A stretch of 64,000 nucleotides of DNA from Diphasiastrum complanatum (GCA_029204225.1 CM055092.1:21727669-21791668); one strand, 5' to 3'; shown: positions 21,781-33,922, counted from the stretch's first letter. Numbers and translations: made by a program. Notes: generated by a model not told the origin, from the letters alone.

Positions 21781-21793
21781 GGCTCTAATACCG
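21781..21793 (-). other. Copia element 2 primer-binding site
   Basis: Minus strand CGGTATTAGAGCC is two mismatches from the initiator-tRNA-Met primer site TGGTATCAGAGCC. It lies just upstream of gag and next to a TGATGATGA boundary, the probable LTR edge. Confidence 0.65.
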
Positions 21794-21794
21794 C

Positions 21795-22320
21795 TGATGA
21801 TGATGAGAATCAGGATCGCAGTCGCAAAGCTTTCGCGAAAGAACCACGATTCTCTTGCGCTCGGATGGAGTTCAGATGCGATCGTTGGACACTGCTAGCT
21901 GAATCACTCCTACAGTCCTCCAAAATGTAGTCAGGCACTGCTGATCTACATTTATAAAATTAATGCAGCATTCAACATAGTCTCAACCAAGGTGCAAAAT
22001 TCAAATGAATAAGAAAAACTCAGACACATGATTAACAACAGACGCATTTGCATTCGAGATCAAACACAACGAGAAAAACATCTATATTGATCTTTCTCTG
22101 ATTTCTTCAAGCAATGCATGCAAATCCACGTAGTGCGTTGGCATAGGAGAAACACAGTTCTCTCACGAGCAATCGTCTCGCTTTACTAGCGGACAGTTGG
22201 ATCTACAAATCCTAGACAGAATTGTCTTCGCACGCAGGCGGACATGTATGTGCACTATCTTGGTGTTATCTTGCAATCTTGTGTGTAGAATGCTCATTTA
22301 TTGCTATTTTCGGTTCCACA
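21795..22320 (-). repeat. Probable copia element 2 5' LTR
   Basis: The left edge TGATGATGATGAG abuts the PBS. I cannot fix the right edge; no second LTR copy is present in the window to compare, so the end is approximate. Confidence 0.4.
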
Positions 22321-22910
22321 CATGTGAAATATAGTAGGGTACTATAATTGTATGGACAACAAAATATTTAATGTGTTGGTTCATGTTTGATCAAGTTCTC
22401 TTAGAGTTTGCATCTCATTTTGTATGTAGACGCTGATTTTGGATTGTTGGTTTGCTCCTTATTGTAACCAAAGATCAGGGACATGGATTGGATCTTGAAT
22501 GATCTGAAATCCTTCACAAGACATACCTGACTATATCTCTCAAGTCGATATCGGGGATAGAGGCCATGAATTATAAGTCAGAGATTCGGAGGTAAGGGAT
22601 ACCATATCTTTGACCATGGATAGGGCCGATGGTGAGACAATCTATGGTATAGGAAGGATGTTCGATGTTGCACACAGAGACCTTCCATTCACATTGCACT
22701 CCATGCAATATTAGACACAACATTGGTAACCTACATCCATGTTATATCACTAAAAAATAAAGACACCAGCTTACTTGAAGATGTTGCAGTGAAGACCAAC
22801 CAGTTGCAGATGGATCCTAAAGGCTCAACCAATGGCCTTTGGGAAGAGAGCGATTAAAGACGCCATACAAGATCCTTGTGGTTAGCATCACCCAGCAAGG
22901 GTGCTGAGCC
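22321..22910. other. Stretch without recognised features
   Basis: Neither strand has a long ORF. There are weakly protein-like pieces with many stops, which may be an old retroelement, but I cannot name it. Confidence 0.4.
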
Positions 22911-24227
22911 GAGGCCTTAGAAATGGCCCATAGAATAGATTACGGCCTTAGAATTATAACAACCGACATGGCCGAGCGAATTTTCGAATGTACTTTGTTA
23001 CTTTTTATTAATATAAAAATAGCCTATTATGTTTTTCAGGGAACCGGTTGCCTTAAAGAAACCCCAAGTCATGACTGCTTGCCAGTAACGATACACGGAA
23101 AAATGGCAAAGAGAAAAATCAACGAGCAACAAATGGTTGGAAATTATGGGAACAAAAATATAGGCAAGTCCCGGTGCAAGTTGAACGACACCCGACAAAG
23201 CAACTCGACGGCTTGAGCCATGGGCCACAAACATGCAAAAGGAAAATACAAGTGGAGGCCAAAAGTGCCTAACAAAAATACCCTACCTAAAAGTGGTAGG
23301 AGTTGACTACAACTAGCAATGAGGACCACCCAATTAAGAAGAGTAATCAAGAGAAGTACTTACCATTTACACCATCAGCAAGTGCAAAAGAGAAAAGTGG
23401 CTCACACATGTGGTAACCCTGTACCCATGACCCCAATCCATCTTTTTCAAAAGGGGAAGGGTACCACTTGTGGTCAAATCACAACTAAGAGCCATGTACA
23501 AGAGAGGACACTTTTTGCGAACGGCTTGAAGAATAAAGATATGGCATTTTGAAGGGGAAGGTGTGAGAGATGCCTATAAAGGGAGAGGCCTCTTTTTGCA
23601 TTCACGTGGAAGGATGGAAGGGTGAGATGATGAGAGAGAGAACTGTTGTTTTGGCATTCACATGGAAGAATGAAGGAGTGAGAGGATGGGAGAGAGCACA
23701 TTTGAGAGTGAGTTTTGTTGTTGCTTGATGTCTATACCATCTTTTGCCTAGTGTGGAAAGATTCGAGAGTGAACTCCTTTTGGACTCTTTGTGAGAGGGA
23801 GAGTGATGGAGTGGATCCTGCTGATTACGGGTTGCTTGATTGGAGGGTGAGAGTTAGTGTTGAGGACTATGTTGTGGTAGAGAGTTCCCTTCTTGGGGAA
23901 AGACTCCTTTCAAGCGGGTTATATTTTGTTTACCACATTACAAGTGCTGCTAGGGGGGTGATATCACAAAGTTGGAAGGAACTGAAGGCAGAACTATTGT
24001 TCAGTTTGGTTGATAGAAACCTCTTGGAAACTAAAAAATGTTGGAGCACACTTGGGAGCTTGCTTTGCTGATGCGTTGGAGGCCTGGACGAACTCAACCA
24101 GAGTCTCACCTTTAGCAATATTAAAGGTAGCTCACTGAACTGTGAATCCGTCGGCTCCTACTTCTCTATACTATGCATACACATCTGTTCTATGCCCAGT
24201 TGTTACTACTCTATCGTTGTCCAACCT
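22911..24227. repeat. Dispersed repeat A, copy 2
   Basis: Direct copy of 2280-3538 from 'gaggccttagaaatggccc' to 'ctctatcgttgtccaac'. It has about 100 bp (near 23805-23905) absent from copy 1. The minus strand at 24227-23960 repeats the C-terminal end of the unidentified coding remnant, with the same stop position. Confidence 0.7.
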
Positions 24228-24350
24228 GTATAATATACAAAAAACAGACCGAGAAAGCCATCTTGTGGGGAATCAGCACCGAAGTCACGCTTGGAGCTTG
24301 CGTTTCCCATGAGAGATACATGATTGATCCATCACCAAGCATTGAAAGAG
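24228..24350 (+). pseudogene. Fragment of the Ty3 extra ORF
   Basis: The plus strand reads IYKKQTEKAILWGISTEVTL then GACVSHERYMID. It corresponds to IYKRQAEETILWRISVKVTL then GACVSHGRYKID in the minus-strand ORF at 7190-7070. It is about 40 residues long and joins directly onto the end of repeat A copy 2, in opposite orientation to the coding remnant there. Confidence 0.75.
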
Positions 24351-24639
24351 AATTTTTTATATTCAAAGCTTGCTAGAAATTATATGGGAAGGAAGGTAAC
24401 AAGTGCATGTTTAATGCTTGGAAATCAAGAAAGGTATATGTTTGTTGTCATCTTCCAAGTTTGAGCTCAAGTGCACGATGGATCTGTTTTTTCATCATTA
24501 TAGAGGTTTGGATGGACTCATGAATGTTGCAAAGACTTGGTTGTACATCATTATAGAGGTCTGGATGGACTCATGAATGTTGCAAAGACTTGGTTGTACA
24601 TACTTTTCACTTCATGTTTGATAAAAATCATTTTATATT

Positions 24640-24850
24640 ATGGTTGCTTCATGATGGTGACATTGTTAATTTACTCGACATAGTGAAATGGAGTTTGAGA
24701 GGATATTGTATGGTCTTAGTCAAAGATTTGGGATGAAGAATGTTTTTTTCTTCATGATATGATAAAGATAAGGATGTGGAGAAATTAAAATGTTATCTTC
24801 GGTTTTGATGTTCAAGTCATGGAAAACTCTAGTGTAAGGACATTGGTGCT
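24640..24850. repeat. Dispersed repeat C, copy 1
   Basis: The stretch around 'catagtgaaatgga' and 'tggtcttagtcaaag' also occurs at 38990-39230 in the same orientation with moderate divergence. No function is visible. Confidence 0.6.
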
Positions 24851-24929
24851 TGGAAAGAGGAGGGTTTTGACAATCTCTTGCTTATTGCAATGTCTAGATT
24901 AGGCAGAGGGGACTGTTATAAGTTGTTTT

Positions 24930-25620
24930 AGAAATGTCTTGCCTATCATAGGACACTCGAGGAGGTCACTCTTGAATCGTATCTACACACATTCAAACCA
25001 AACATGCAGATCAATGCGTTCAACCAAGAAATCAAGTTGCAATCCAGTTGAACAAACAATGAATCCTACTTCTAACTACTGCAAAGTCAAAATGAGTAGA
25101 TCCTAAAACTAAAACTAACATACACTCCACAAAAGCAAGAATCAAGAAACAAGAAACAAGAACTAACTAGACAACATTTTTTGAGAGCCCAAGCATCAAG
25201 AAACACACATTTCTTGATTCTTGGACTGCCAAGAACATCAAGAAATAGACTGCCATAAGATTTGCAAGAATTGAACCACAAACCTAGCCACGATGATTTA
25301 CCACACCATTGATTCCTACATTAATCCACAAAAGCAATAAATCTAATCCACAACTAGTTCTACAAAAGCAAGAAAACTAATATACCACTAAATCCATAGC
25401 CACACACAAAGGGATGGAAGGGGCATGATCATAGGGGCATCACTCAAGAAAACCATCATGATCAAGGAGCTAATTGGATGCATTAACTTGTGGAGGCTCT
25501 TCTCATTTGGGCATCCTAGTGGCATTTCCACATTACACAAACTGCAAGTGGAATTATGCTCTCCACTAGATGTCACCATCAAAAGGTGGCTCACTCTACT
25601 TTTCTAAGAGGGGCCTACTT
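24930..25620. repeat. Dispersed repeat B, copy 2
   Basis: Matches 1340-2100 in direct orientation, with the same 'caagaatcaagaaac' inverted-repeat composition and the shared 'gatcaaggagct' end block. Here B follows A, whereas at the first locus B precedes A. Confidence 0.6.
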
Positions 25621-28430
25621 GCATTTATTACAAACGCCTAGAAATACTAGTTCCTACATGGTCATTCCATATTTCGGGATTCACCATGAGGCTCACACAG
25701 TTTCTGCTTGTCATTCTTAACTAGCATTACTCGGCTCTCAGTCTTCATCCATCCCTTCTTCTTCAAAGACCTCCTCGGTCTAAGGTGAGAGGTGCTCTTG
25801 GGTAGCTCTGGTCGAGTATCTTGGGGATTCGTTAGAATTAGCCAACATCATCCCACCCCTAATCTATTGCAGAACCCACTGCAACCCATATTAAATGATA
25901 TTACTCGACTTTCGCATTGGCATCTTCGATTATCACTTGGAAAAGCGAAGATCCTCGTTTGCTTGCATAAAACCAAGTGCTTATTGCTGTCGGTCTTTAC
26001 CACAAAACTATTTTTGCAAATTGCTGCAATATAACGAAAATGTCCTATTGTCGCAAGTGGTTGATATCTTCAAAATTGAAGAGCTCCCGACAGCTTCACA
26101 ACCTTGCATGCTTGAGTGTCTCCCTCGTGTCTCTTTTTATTTTTTTCTTTGACACTTGTATCTGCCATGGATGGTTTCACTTTTAGTTTCTTGGCAAATT
26201 CTAGTTTCTAGGAGGTCCGTATCCTCCATTCTGCTTCTGGGTGTTTTCCCAGTTTGTCTCTCAGTTGAAGTTCAATCTTACCGACACTCTTTCTTTGACA
26301 AGAAGGGGAAAACCTTTGATTGGTAGGTTGCACAAATATGGGTTAACAGTCTTCAAGGGAATGGACTAATCAACAAATTGGTGATAGAAAACAAATTTGG
26401 GATGGACGGGTTAGATAGGGACTTGGTGGAAGGATGAAAGAACTGATAGTACTACAGTTGCAACCTTGGACCCTCATGCAATGTCGAGCTTTGAACACTT
26501 CTTGCTTGGCGAGGAGCCCATTTTCTCTTGCAGGCTCACGGTTGTCTTCATCCTTTCCTTTTCTATAGCTCTTTCTTCCTTTGATCCATTACTTTGGATA
26601 TCTTCGGGCTTCATAGGAGGGGATTCAATATCATTGCTCTACAGGGTTTCTTTTGATCAAGATCAATCTGACTCATCTAGTGCTTAAGTTTCATTCTTTC
26701 CTTAGCTTATTTGCTCTTTCTCTCTATTTCTTCTAGTTGCTTCTTCTGCTTTCTTAAACCTTTTTTTTTTTTTTTCTGGCTAACCAAACCATTGTAGGTG
26801 GTAGTTGGTCTCCACGAGACACTTGCAATGATCTCTTAATTGTGTCGGTAAGACTATCAAGGTCTAAAAATTGGGGATTTTTCATATGGATAATGAGATG
26901 ATGGGAAATAGAGCAATGGAAGGAAGGGTGGTGGTGGTGACATCGGTAGATGGTGTGGATGATAGAATAGGCATGGGAGTGGATGAAGAAGAAGACTGAT
27001 TTTTGAATACTTGTACTTCCTATCTGTTAAAGGATCTTTGTCGTGACTGGGATACTTCTTCTGATTGAGTCTCTTTGGATTGCCCATCTGCCTTCTTAGG
27101 CTTACTTTTTCGTCTTTGGTTTTGTGCCCTTGCCTGGTGATCTTACTCATGTTGTTGCTGGAAATGTGGCTGCTCCTGTGGATGTTTTCAAATCTGCTCT
27201 CTCCTCTCCCCCCCCAAAAAAAAAAAAATCTGTTTGTGGGGATGTTGTTGCTGGTATCTGGCATGCGCAATGATGCACTATCGGGTGGAACACGTAGAGG
27301 ATTGTAGTGAACATTTGACCCGTTGGATCGTAGTTCGTCTTGGTTTCACAATTGTGTTGTAGTTGACTCGAAGATGAATATTTCAATGATATACATGAAT
27401 CAACTCTGAAGTAACATTGATTGGTCAAATTTGCAATATGCACAAAAAATCCTAAACCTCCTAGGGGTGATATGAAGATGGATAGATGAATAGAAAGTTC
27501 ATTCTTGAGATACTCGACAATTATGACTCTCGTTCAATGGCAAACCTTGTGAAATAAAAGCAAATCCAAAAAATAAATGCAAACACAAGATAATAACACG
27601 TGAAGGAGACACTGAAAAAGTCAATCACATAAAAAATTAGAATAATAGACAAGGAACTATACCATCTTTACTAAGAGTCGATAAATGTAGAGCACCATGT
27701 GGAACAAAAATTTCATTCATCAATATTGATAGGTCACTTGGACAATTGCAATTTCTCATTGTTAGGTAGAGTAGTAAAAAACTCGGACATGCCCTTGTAA
27801 AAAAATGAGAGAATTGGTGACACTATATCTACCATCACTGATAGCAGATGTTGTAAGATATAACTTGAAATGCATGGCAGGAGAAGGCACTATTTCCTAA
27901 GGACCCCTCTGATTATGGAGATTCATAAAATGGATTTCCATAAAGATTTCCTAATCCCATAGTTGTTGATTATATTCTTCTTTTGGGAGTGCTCCTACTG
28001 AGTCACGTTTGTTAGAAGTCACTATTTGTTCTATTTGTCCTTCAATGAAGATTCCTCTGTTGATAAAATCTGTGTAAGGCTTTGGAAATCTTCTCAGAAT
28101 GTGAAAAGACATGTAGATTTGAGGTTGTATAAAGAGAGAAAAACTCATGGGAATGTTGCTCTTGGTTGGAATTGTAGCAGATGACGAAATATCTATCACT
28201 TTCTTCCTGCAAGGACTCATTTCATAATTAGCATCTCTATTTTTGGTAATCGTGTGGTAATGTAGAAGTTTTCAAGGAACTTAATTAGCTTCTACTATGC
28301 CATCTATGAGAGCTTGAGAAGTGTGGCTATGGTGATTGTGTGATGTGATCTACATACTGCACTAGATCCTAACAGAAATTTAACTCATAGTGGGGCATCC
28401 AAGAAGCAATTTCAGGCAAATCCATCTGCA
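25620..28430. other. Long stretch without genes
   Basis: AT-rich DNA with no credible ORF on either strand. A C8A13 homopolymer junction lies at 27209-27229. A short part at 25940-25990 resembles 12540-12575 inside the methyltransferase element. Nothing else is recognised. Confidence 0.45.
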
Positions 28431-28720
28431 CCTAGATTTAAGAAGGGTAAGAAGTGAGCTCATGAGAGAACTCAAAATAAATACTTTGTCGAGCTTCATC
28501 AAATGGCATTAGAGACCCAGAGAAAGAAACACGTCCTAGAAGAAGGCTAAGAAGACAAATCTTTGTTTTATTTGCTATAGCCTAGACATGTGATGAATTT
28601 TTGTCTGAAGCAAAAGAAACCTACAGCTCAAGTATTTGAGATGTCAAGTAACAAGGGTAAGAAATTGAGAATTGACCTGTTGGATTATGATTGTGACTGT
28701 TTCGTTAGTAGTACTTTTTT
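28430..28720 (+). pseudogene. Possible copia gag fragment with zinc-knuckle relic
   Basis: The plus strand reads KKQFQANPSAPRFKKGKK, then after stops a knuckle-like CFICYSLD followed, one frame over, by HVMNFCLKQKKP. This fits the basic linker and CCHC knuckle of a retrotransposon gag, but the signal is weak and frame-broken. Confidence 0.45.
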
Positions 28721-30671
28721 GCTTGATGATTAATTTTGTTTAAGGGAACAAAATGGATCGACTCGTGATTCCACTCTAATTTATACTAGATACTTGATGT
28801 GTATGATGCCTTTACGAGAGATTCCTTGATGCTCCTATCAAGATAGATCAAGATTCATGCATTCTAGCTAACATTGATTCCATTCACTTATTTTTGATAA
28901 TTTTGTGCAAACATCATTGTCTGTGATTCATTTTGTTCTCTTTGTTACAACTTTCACAAAATATAGTTCTATCCTTCATTTTCCTTACTTCTAATGTTAA
29001 TAATGCCTCTACTATTTTAGACTTAATACATTTGTAAGGATTGCTGATCAACGTTGACTTAGTTGATCTACATGTCAATATAGAGTCTATGAACCATTTA
29101 CTTGCAAACAAAGCAAGTAAATGTCAAATGAAAAGGACTCTTAAAAACTCATGAGTTGAAAAAGGATGAGTGGTTTCGAGACATACTTGAATGCATGAAG
29201 ATGTCTTTTTTGTAGCACCTTAACTATCCCTCTCACATAGACTGCTACATCTCCACAGATTCAAATTAGTTTTTTTTGACAATCTTTGTGTTGAACAAAT
29301 GGAATATATTATGCAAGCAGGTCCACATGAAACTAAAATTTTGACATCATAAAACTTGAGAAACACCAAATGATCATAATAAAACGATAGCTAATATAAA
29401 TTAAAGTGCACAACTAGCAACAATATGTCATAAGATACACAAAATTTCTAGTCTTACCTAAGTTTCACTTTAAGATGACATTCTCTTTTGAAACCAAATG
29501 GTGGAATGGCACTGATTTTTTTTACCTTCCTTTCTTGGATGGTACCGGTGCTCAATTGTTGGACGTTTATCGACCTCCAAAATGTGGAGGAAATGCCATT
29601 TTTGAAAATGTACCTCATCAAGCATTGCCAACTAGAATAGTCAAGCATTATGTACTAAAATGGTTAAGTAGTGGAGTAGAGTGGGCAAGCAACTCATATT
29701 ACGCTAATTTGACATTTTGCTAACTTTCTCTCTCCTACATGCCATTTCTCATAAGGCCCTTTTTCCATTCTAAGAGTGCGATATTCATTGACTATGACAT
29801 ATTGTTGATGGTTGTGCACATTATGTAAAGGGTGCTACTTAGTAACATCAAGGATTACAACAAAAAAGAGTTTTTTGGTTAAGTCAAAACTAAGTCCAAA
29901 AATATCGCAAAATCAATAGATTCTTTTAGTGCTAGGTAATCTACAATATTTATCACATCTTAACTTAATTAGACATGCATGGCACAAAACAAATTCTTAA
30001 TATCTGTATGCTCAAATCTCTACAATATTAGATGATGTAGATTGAGTTTGAAAATTATGATCATACACTGTGATATTCTATCCTGATTTTTTCCTTGCAA
30101 TATGATTGGCTGTATTTTTGTTTCCCTAGGAATATGAGCTCTCATGGATGGAACCTAAAACTACACGACGCTCTTGGATGGAATGTGAAATTATGAAGTT
30201 CTCTTGCATGTAGTTCAGATTCAACCTCTCCCAAGGTGAAGTTTTTGCACAAGATTTTAGCAACACACTAAATTTGAGATTGTTTTTTTTGTGGCCTATT
30301 TTGAAAATTACATCTTGGCCTAGTTCCAAAAGATTGCTCACAAAAGTCGTCGGCTTCACAAAAGAAAGCTCATTGAGCTTCCTCTACTCCCAACAACTTA
30401 CAATGGTAAATACAATACTTACAAGACAACAAGTAGCATTACTCACCAAAGATCTCAAATCGGTATCTAGAATCAAGCTTATCAAGTGAGATTGGGAATT
30501 GCTCCATTACTTATGACCTGGATAATGTGCATTTAGATGCTTATTATGAGAACAATAGAATAAAGATGAGTCTTGATTTTCATACTATGCATCTAGACTC
30601 ACTTTATCTAGTTCACGAGTCATGTTGTGGTCACAATTCACTTGATGAGCTTCAATCTGGATTCACATATG
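28720..30671. other. Stretch without recognised genes
   Basis: AT-rich DNA. An 82-codon plus-strand frame at 29475-29723 has a protein-like composition but no family I recognise, so I do not call it a gene. Confidence 0.4.
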
Positions 30672-31090
30672 GAAGATGTTTAGTGAATATTATTACTTGT
30701 TATTTTGTGAGTATTGTGTGTACTGTCGTAAGTTGTTGAGACTAGAGAAATTATAATGAATTGTTTTTCTAGATCCACGTATTGGAGATATCTGGTGAAT
30801 ATTACTACTTCTTGTTATCTTGTAAGTTTTGTGTGTAACGTTGTAAGTACTTAAGATAAGAGAAAGTGCAGTGAACTTTATTCTAGATCCGCCTATTGGG
30901 GATTTTTTGGTAAATATTGCTACTTTTTGTTATCTTGCAAGTATTTTGTGTATTGTCATAAATTGTTGAGATAAGAGGAACTCCCCGGTGAACCTTATCG
31001 AATATCTTGGCAAATATTGCTATATGTTATCTTGTAAGTATTGTGTGTGTATTGACGTAAGTTGTTGAGATTAGAGGAACTGCAATGAAC
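30672..31090. repeat. Degenerate tandem array of about 105-bp units
   Basis: Four units begin 'gtgaatattattacttgttat', 'gtgaatattactacttcttg', 'gtaaatattgctactttttg' and 'gcaaatattgctatatgtta'. Each is followed by 'cttgtaagtattgtgtgt', 'gtaagttgttgaga' and 'agaggaact' like blocks. Spacing is about 115, 112 and 102 bp. Confidence 0.8.
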
Positions 31091-31451
31091 TTTCTCCTAC
31101 GAGGCCGCCACTGGCATTTGGCGTGCAACCTTTTGGAAGTGCCAAACACCTTAGACCTTTGTTTTGTCACGGCCTCCCCAACTTTACTAAGTTGGCAGCA
31201 ACGAATATTGGGTGTCAATAACTTCCCCATAAGCCAGCCTAGCGAAAACTCACCCCTTTCACACCACCCTTCAGATATCGGCAGGCAGGCAACCAAGCTA
31301 CCTAAGGTGGCATACTTGGAAGGAGGCGGTTTGGGTTTATCCCTATATCTACGTGGCATTCCGATTTCTAATTTTGCCTACAACTCTACTCTGCAAACCT
31401 CCAATAATTATTGCATCCACTTGTGACTCATACGGATAGGAGGCAGGACGC

Positions 31452-31478
31452 TCTCTCTCTCTCTCTCTCTCTTTCTCT
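31452..31478. repeat. CT microsatellite
   Basis: A CT-repeat run with one interruption, about 1.1 kb upstream of the FAF-domain start. CT-rich tracts are common in plant promoters and 5' UTRs. Confidence 0.9.
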
Positions 31479-31479
31479 C

Positions 31480-32584
31480 GTGTCTCAGAGGAGACAGGCC
31501 ACCGTTGGATGCTCTGAGAACCACAGATTTTGCCACGTTGTGATAGGCTGGGCATACGCGTGGCAGATTTGACTGGTGGCTAGCATCCAAGTGTGCCGGG
31601 ATGCAATGTGTAAGTGGCCCTGAGGCTTTTGATTCTCCGTCTTTAGAGGTGGGTCTCGCTGTTTGTATCTTTCTCTCTGGAAAAACAAGCGACTTCAAAA
31701 ATGAAGAAAACGTGAAAGCTGGCTGGTGTGCTTAATTAGTTAAGAGACACGCCATAGCCAAAGCTTTCTATCGTTCGCCACGCGTTTTCTCCTCACCTCA
31801 GCAGCATCCCTGTATCCTGCTCAAACCTCTTGCTTCATGTACTATTTATTATATACTTATATTATTATTTCCAGTTGTAGATTCCTATTGTGGATTGATT
31901 AATGTTTCCGTTTTCGTAGGTGGAGAATGGGACTTGCTTTTAGATCCAATCATCCATCCTTTCTCTTCTTTTCTTTTCTTTTCTTGGTCTGAGATTTGCT
32001 TACTCCGGGAATTTGTGAAGGAAGCAGTTAGCATACAGTTTTTTTATTAATGTATGCGGCTTTTGTTTTGCCTCTTCGCCGGATAGCTTCGTAAATTTGA
32101 TGAGTTATTCACTAGATTCTGTTTGTGGAACTGATGTTTTTCAAGAAGTGAGGACCTGTGATTCCTTATATAATGGGTTGATGTGGCAGAGTAGCTTTAC
32201 CTTATGTTCTTGCCACAGGCTCTAACGCAAAAGCTTTAACATAAGTTTTAGTAATAACCTTATTTTGCGAATAGTTCGACAACACTGCAATAACTGCAGG
32301 TGATTTCAGTCAGTCATTAATTGCAGTAGGTTGGATGACCAAGGACAAGGTTGGAATGGAAGTTGCTTATGCACATTTTTTATGTTTTTTTTTGAAGAAA
32401 AAGTGAAGCCAAGGCGATGGAGCTTCTCATCTTCTCAATAGCAATAAGAGTTTGATCAAATTTTATGATTAGATTGTATCATGAGGTGAAACGAAGCTGT
32501 GAAATCTCCATTTAGGAAAACGGATGTTGCTTAAAGACGCTTCGGATGAAAGTGAAGTAGTGAAACACATAGGCATAGGTTGTA
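31480..32584 (+). promoter_or_regulatory. Upstream region of the FAF-domain gene
   Basis: The stretch holds a 'tcttcttttcttttcttttctt' pyrimidine tract at about 31970-31985, a typical plant 5' UTR feature. There may be a UTR intron ending before 'gttgtaatgg' at 32580. A TATA box cannot be fixed; 'attatatacttat' at 31847 is one candidate. Confidence 0.4.
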
Positions 32585-33922
32585 ATGGAAAGTTTGCCGA
32601 AAGGGAGAGATTCTTCTAAAGAAGAGTCTAGAAGGAGGCCGTCTTTGAAGGAATCATGGAGTCCTACTCTCGCTGATCCTGTGTTCGGAGAGACAGGAAT
32701 TGGCTATGGTGAAAGAATAGCATGGGAGGTGCTTTCACCAAGACAATCTGAAACTCCTTCCAGCCGGGAATTTGAAGATGTTTGGAGTAACGTAGGACAA
32801 AGGAACCATGGTAGCCCTCTCTACGCTTCCGTTTGGCATTTAGAAGACGAAACAGATTACAGTTGGAGGGAAAATCGGTATGGTTCTCGCATGGATCCCT
32901 TTGACGAAGAGCAGTACATAAAAAGAGGATGCAACAACGGTTTCAATTGTTCTGAAATAAGAGGAACTGATGAAGACCTCGAGAGTGAAAGGAGAGAATC
33001 TGATGCTGAAATTTCACAAAGCCAGGGAAATGTTGAGCAGCGTGATATGGGACGAGAAATTAGTGAGAAAGAAATGCATAGTGTGAGAAAGGTCAGGGCA
33101 TTTCCTCCTCTTCTTACTTCTCTTCCAAATAAGAGCTTCACATCATTCTCTCATCTTATGCCACCGGTGCTCCTAAAGCCTTTGAGAAGCAAGGGTCGTC
33201 TTGTTCTTCAGGAGGCAAAGGTTGTAGGTACCGCTATGTTCCAGCCTGTTCGCAGAGATGGGAGATTGTTGTTGCAACTTCCGAGGCAGGATGATGACCA
33301 ATACCTGGCAATGAACGAGGAAATCGAAGAAGCACACATGGAACGAGAAGAAATAGCTACAGAAAAGCCTATGTTTGAAGCCACAGGTACTTTAGAAAAT
33401 CAGGAGACCCTTGGAAAACCTTCAAACGACGTCCAAGAGATGGGACAAGGTATATCGCAGTCAAATTCTGGTTCAATGGAATTGAATCAATGTTGTGCTG
33501 TTTTATATAAGCAATCAGGAGAGGTATCGCATCAATTGGTCTCTCATTCCGAAGATGTTAAGGCTGGGTTTGACAGGCAGCATAATGATGAAATTCGCAC
33601 CAAATTTGTTATTGAAAACGACGCGGAAAGGTGCTCAACGAATACAGAAGCCTGGGATTCGGCTCTCCCTGAAAGTGTAATGAAAAATAGCAAAGGAGTT
33701 ATCTGGACTAAAGCTTGTGGTGATGTAGTAAAACAAGATGTGCAAACCCTTGCATTTACAAATTCAGATCTGGCTGGTCCAGTTAATCTGACGAAATCTG
33801 CCTTTGAAGGTTATGTACTCTTGCAATTTCACCCAGTAATTCTCGTCTCTACAATTTCATTACGTTACCTCCGTGAATGGATTGGAATCTTTTCAAGCAA
33901 AACGGAGAGCATTGGAATGTGA
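32585..33922 (+). CDS. FAF-domain (FANTASTIC FOUR-like) protein
   Basis: An intact 445-codon frame from ATG at 32585. Residues about 172-238 hold the FAF domain: FPPLLTSLPN, then VLLKPLRSKGRLVLQEAKVV and VRRDGRLLLQLPRQDDD, the arrangement of plant FAF proteins. The rest is hydrophilic and acidic, as in that family. FAF proteins in Arabidopsis modulate shoot meristem size; in this organism the role is unknown. The last 30 codons (LLQFHPVILVSTISLRY) are hydrophobic and unlike the rest. A GT at about 33809 (AFEG|gttatg) could be a splice donor, with an acceptor at 35047-35048, so the true C-terminus may differ. It is the best intact gene here and is not part of a retroelement. Confidence 0.85.
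   Translation: MESLPKGRDSSKEESRRRPSLKESWSPTLADPVFGETGIGYGERIAWEVLSPRQSETPSSREFEDVWSNVGQRNHGSPLYASVWHLEDETDYSWRENRYGSRMDPFDEEQYIKRGCNNGFNCSEIRGTDEDLESERRESDAEISQSQGNVEQRDMGREISEKEMHSVRKVRAFPPLLTSLPNKSFTSFSHLMPPVLLKPLRSKGRLVLQEAKVVGTAMFQPVRRDGRLLLQLPRQDDDQYLAMNEEIEEAHMEREEIATEKPMFEATGTLENQETLGKPSNDVQEMGQGISQSNSGSMELNQCCAVLYKQSGEVSHQLVSHSEDVKAGFDRQHNDEIRTKFVIENDAERCSTNTEAWDSALPESVMKNSKGVIWTKACGDVVKQDVQTLAFTNSDLAGPVNLTKSAFEGYVLLQFHPVILVSTISLRYLREWIGIFSSKTESIGM

Noticed and set aside
2280-24227. Repeats A1 and A2 as LTRs of one 22-kb element
   Set aside because: They are direct repeats with a TATA-like box, but have no TG...CA ends, PBS, PPT or target duplication, and their right ends overlap coding sequence on the minus strand.
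27209-27229. C8A13 homopolymer as a programmed frameshift site
   Set aside because: No coding sequence on either side; ordinary low-complexity DNA.
31025-31430. Overlapping ORFs on both strands upstream of the FAF-domain gene
   Set aside because: Neither has a recognisable domain or splice support; likely chance frames.
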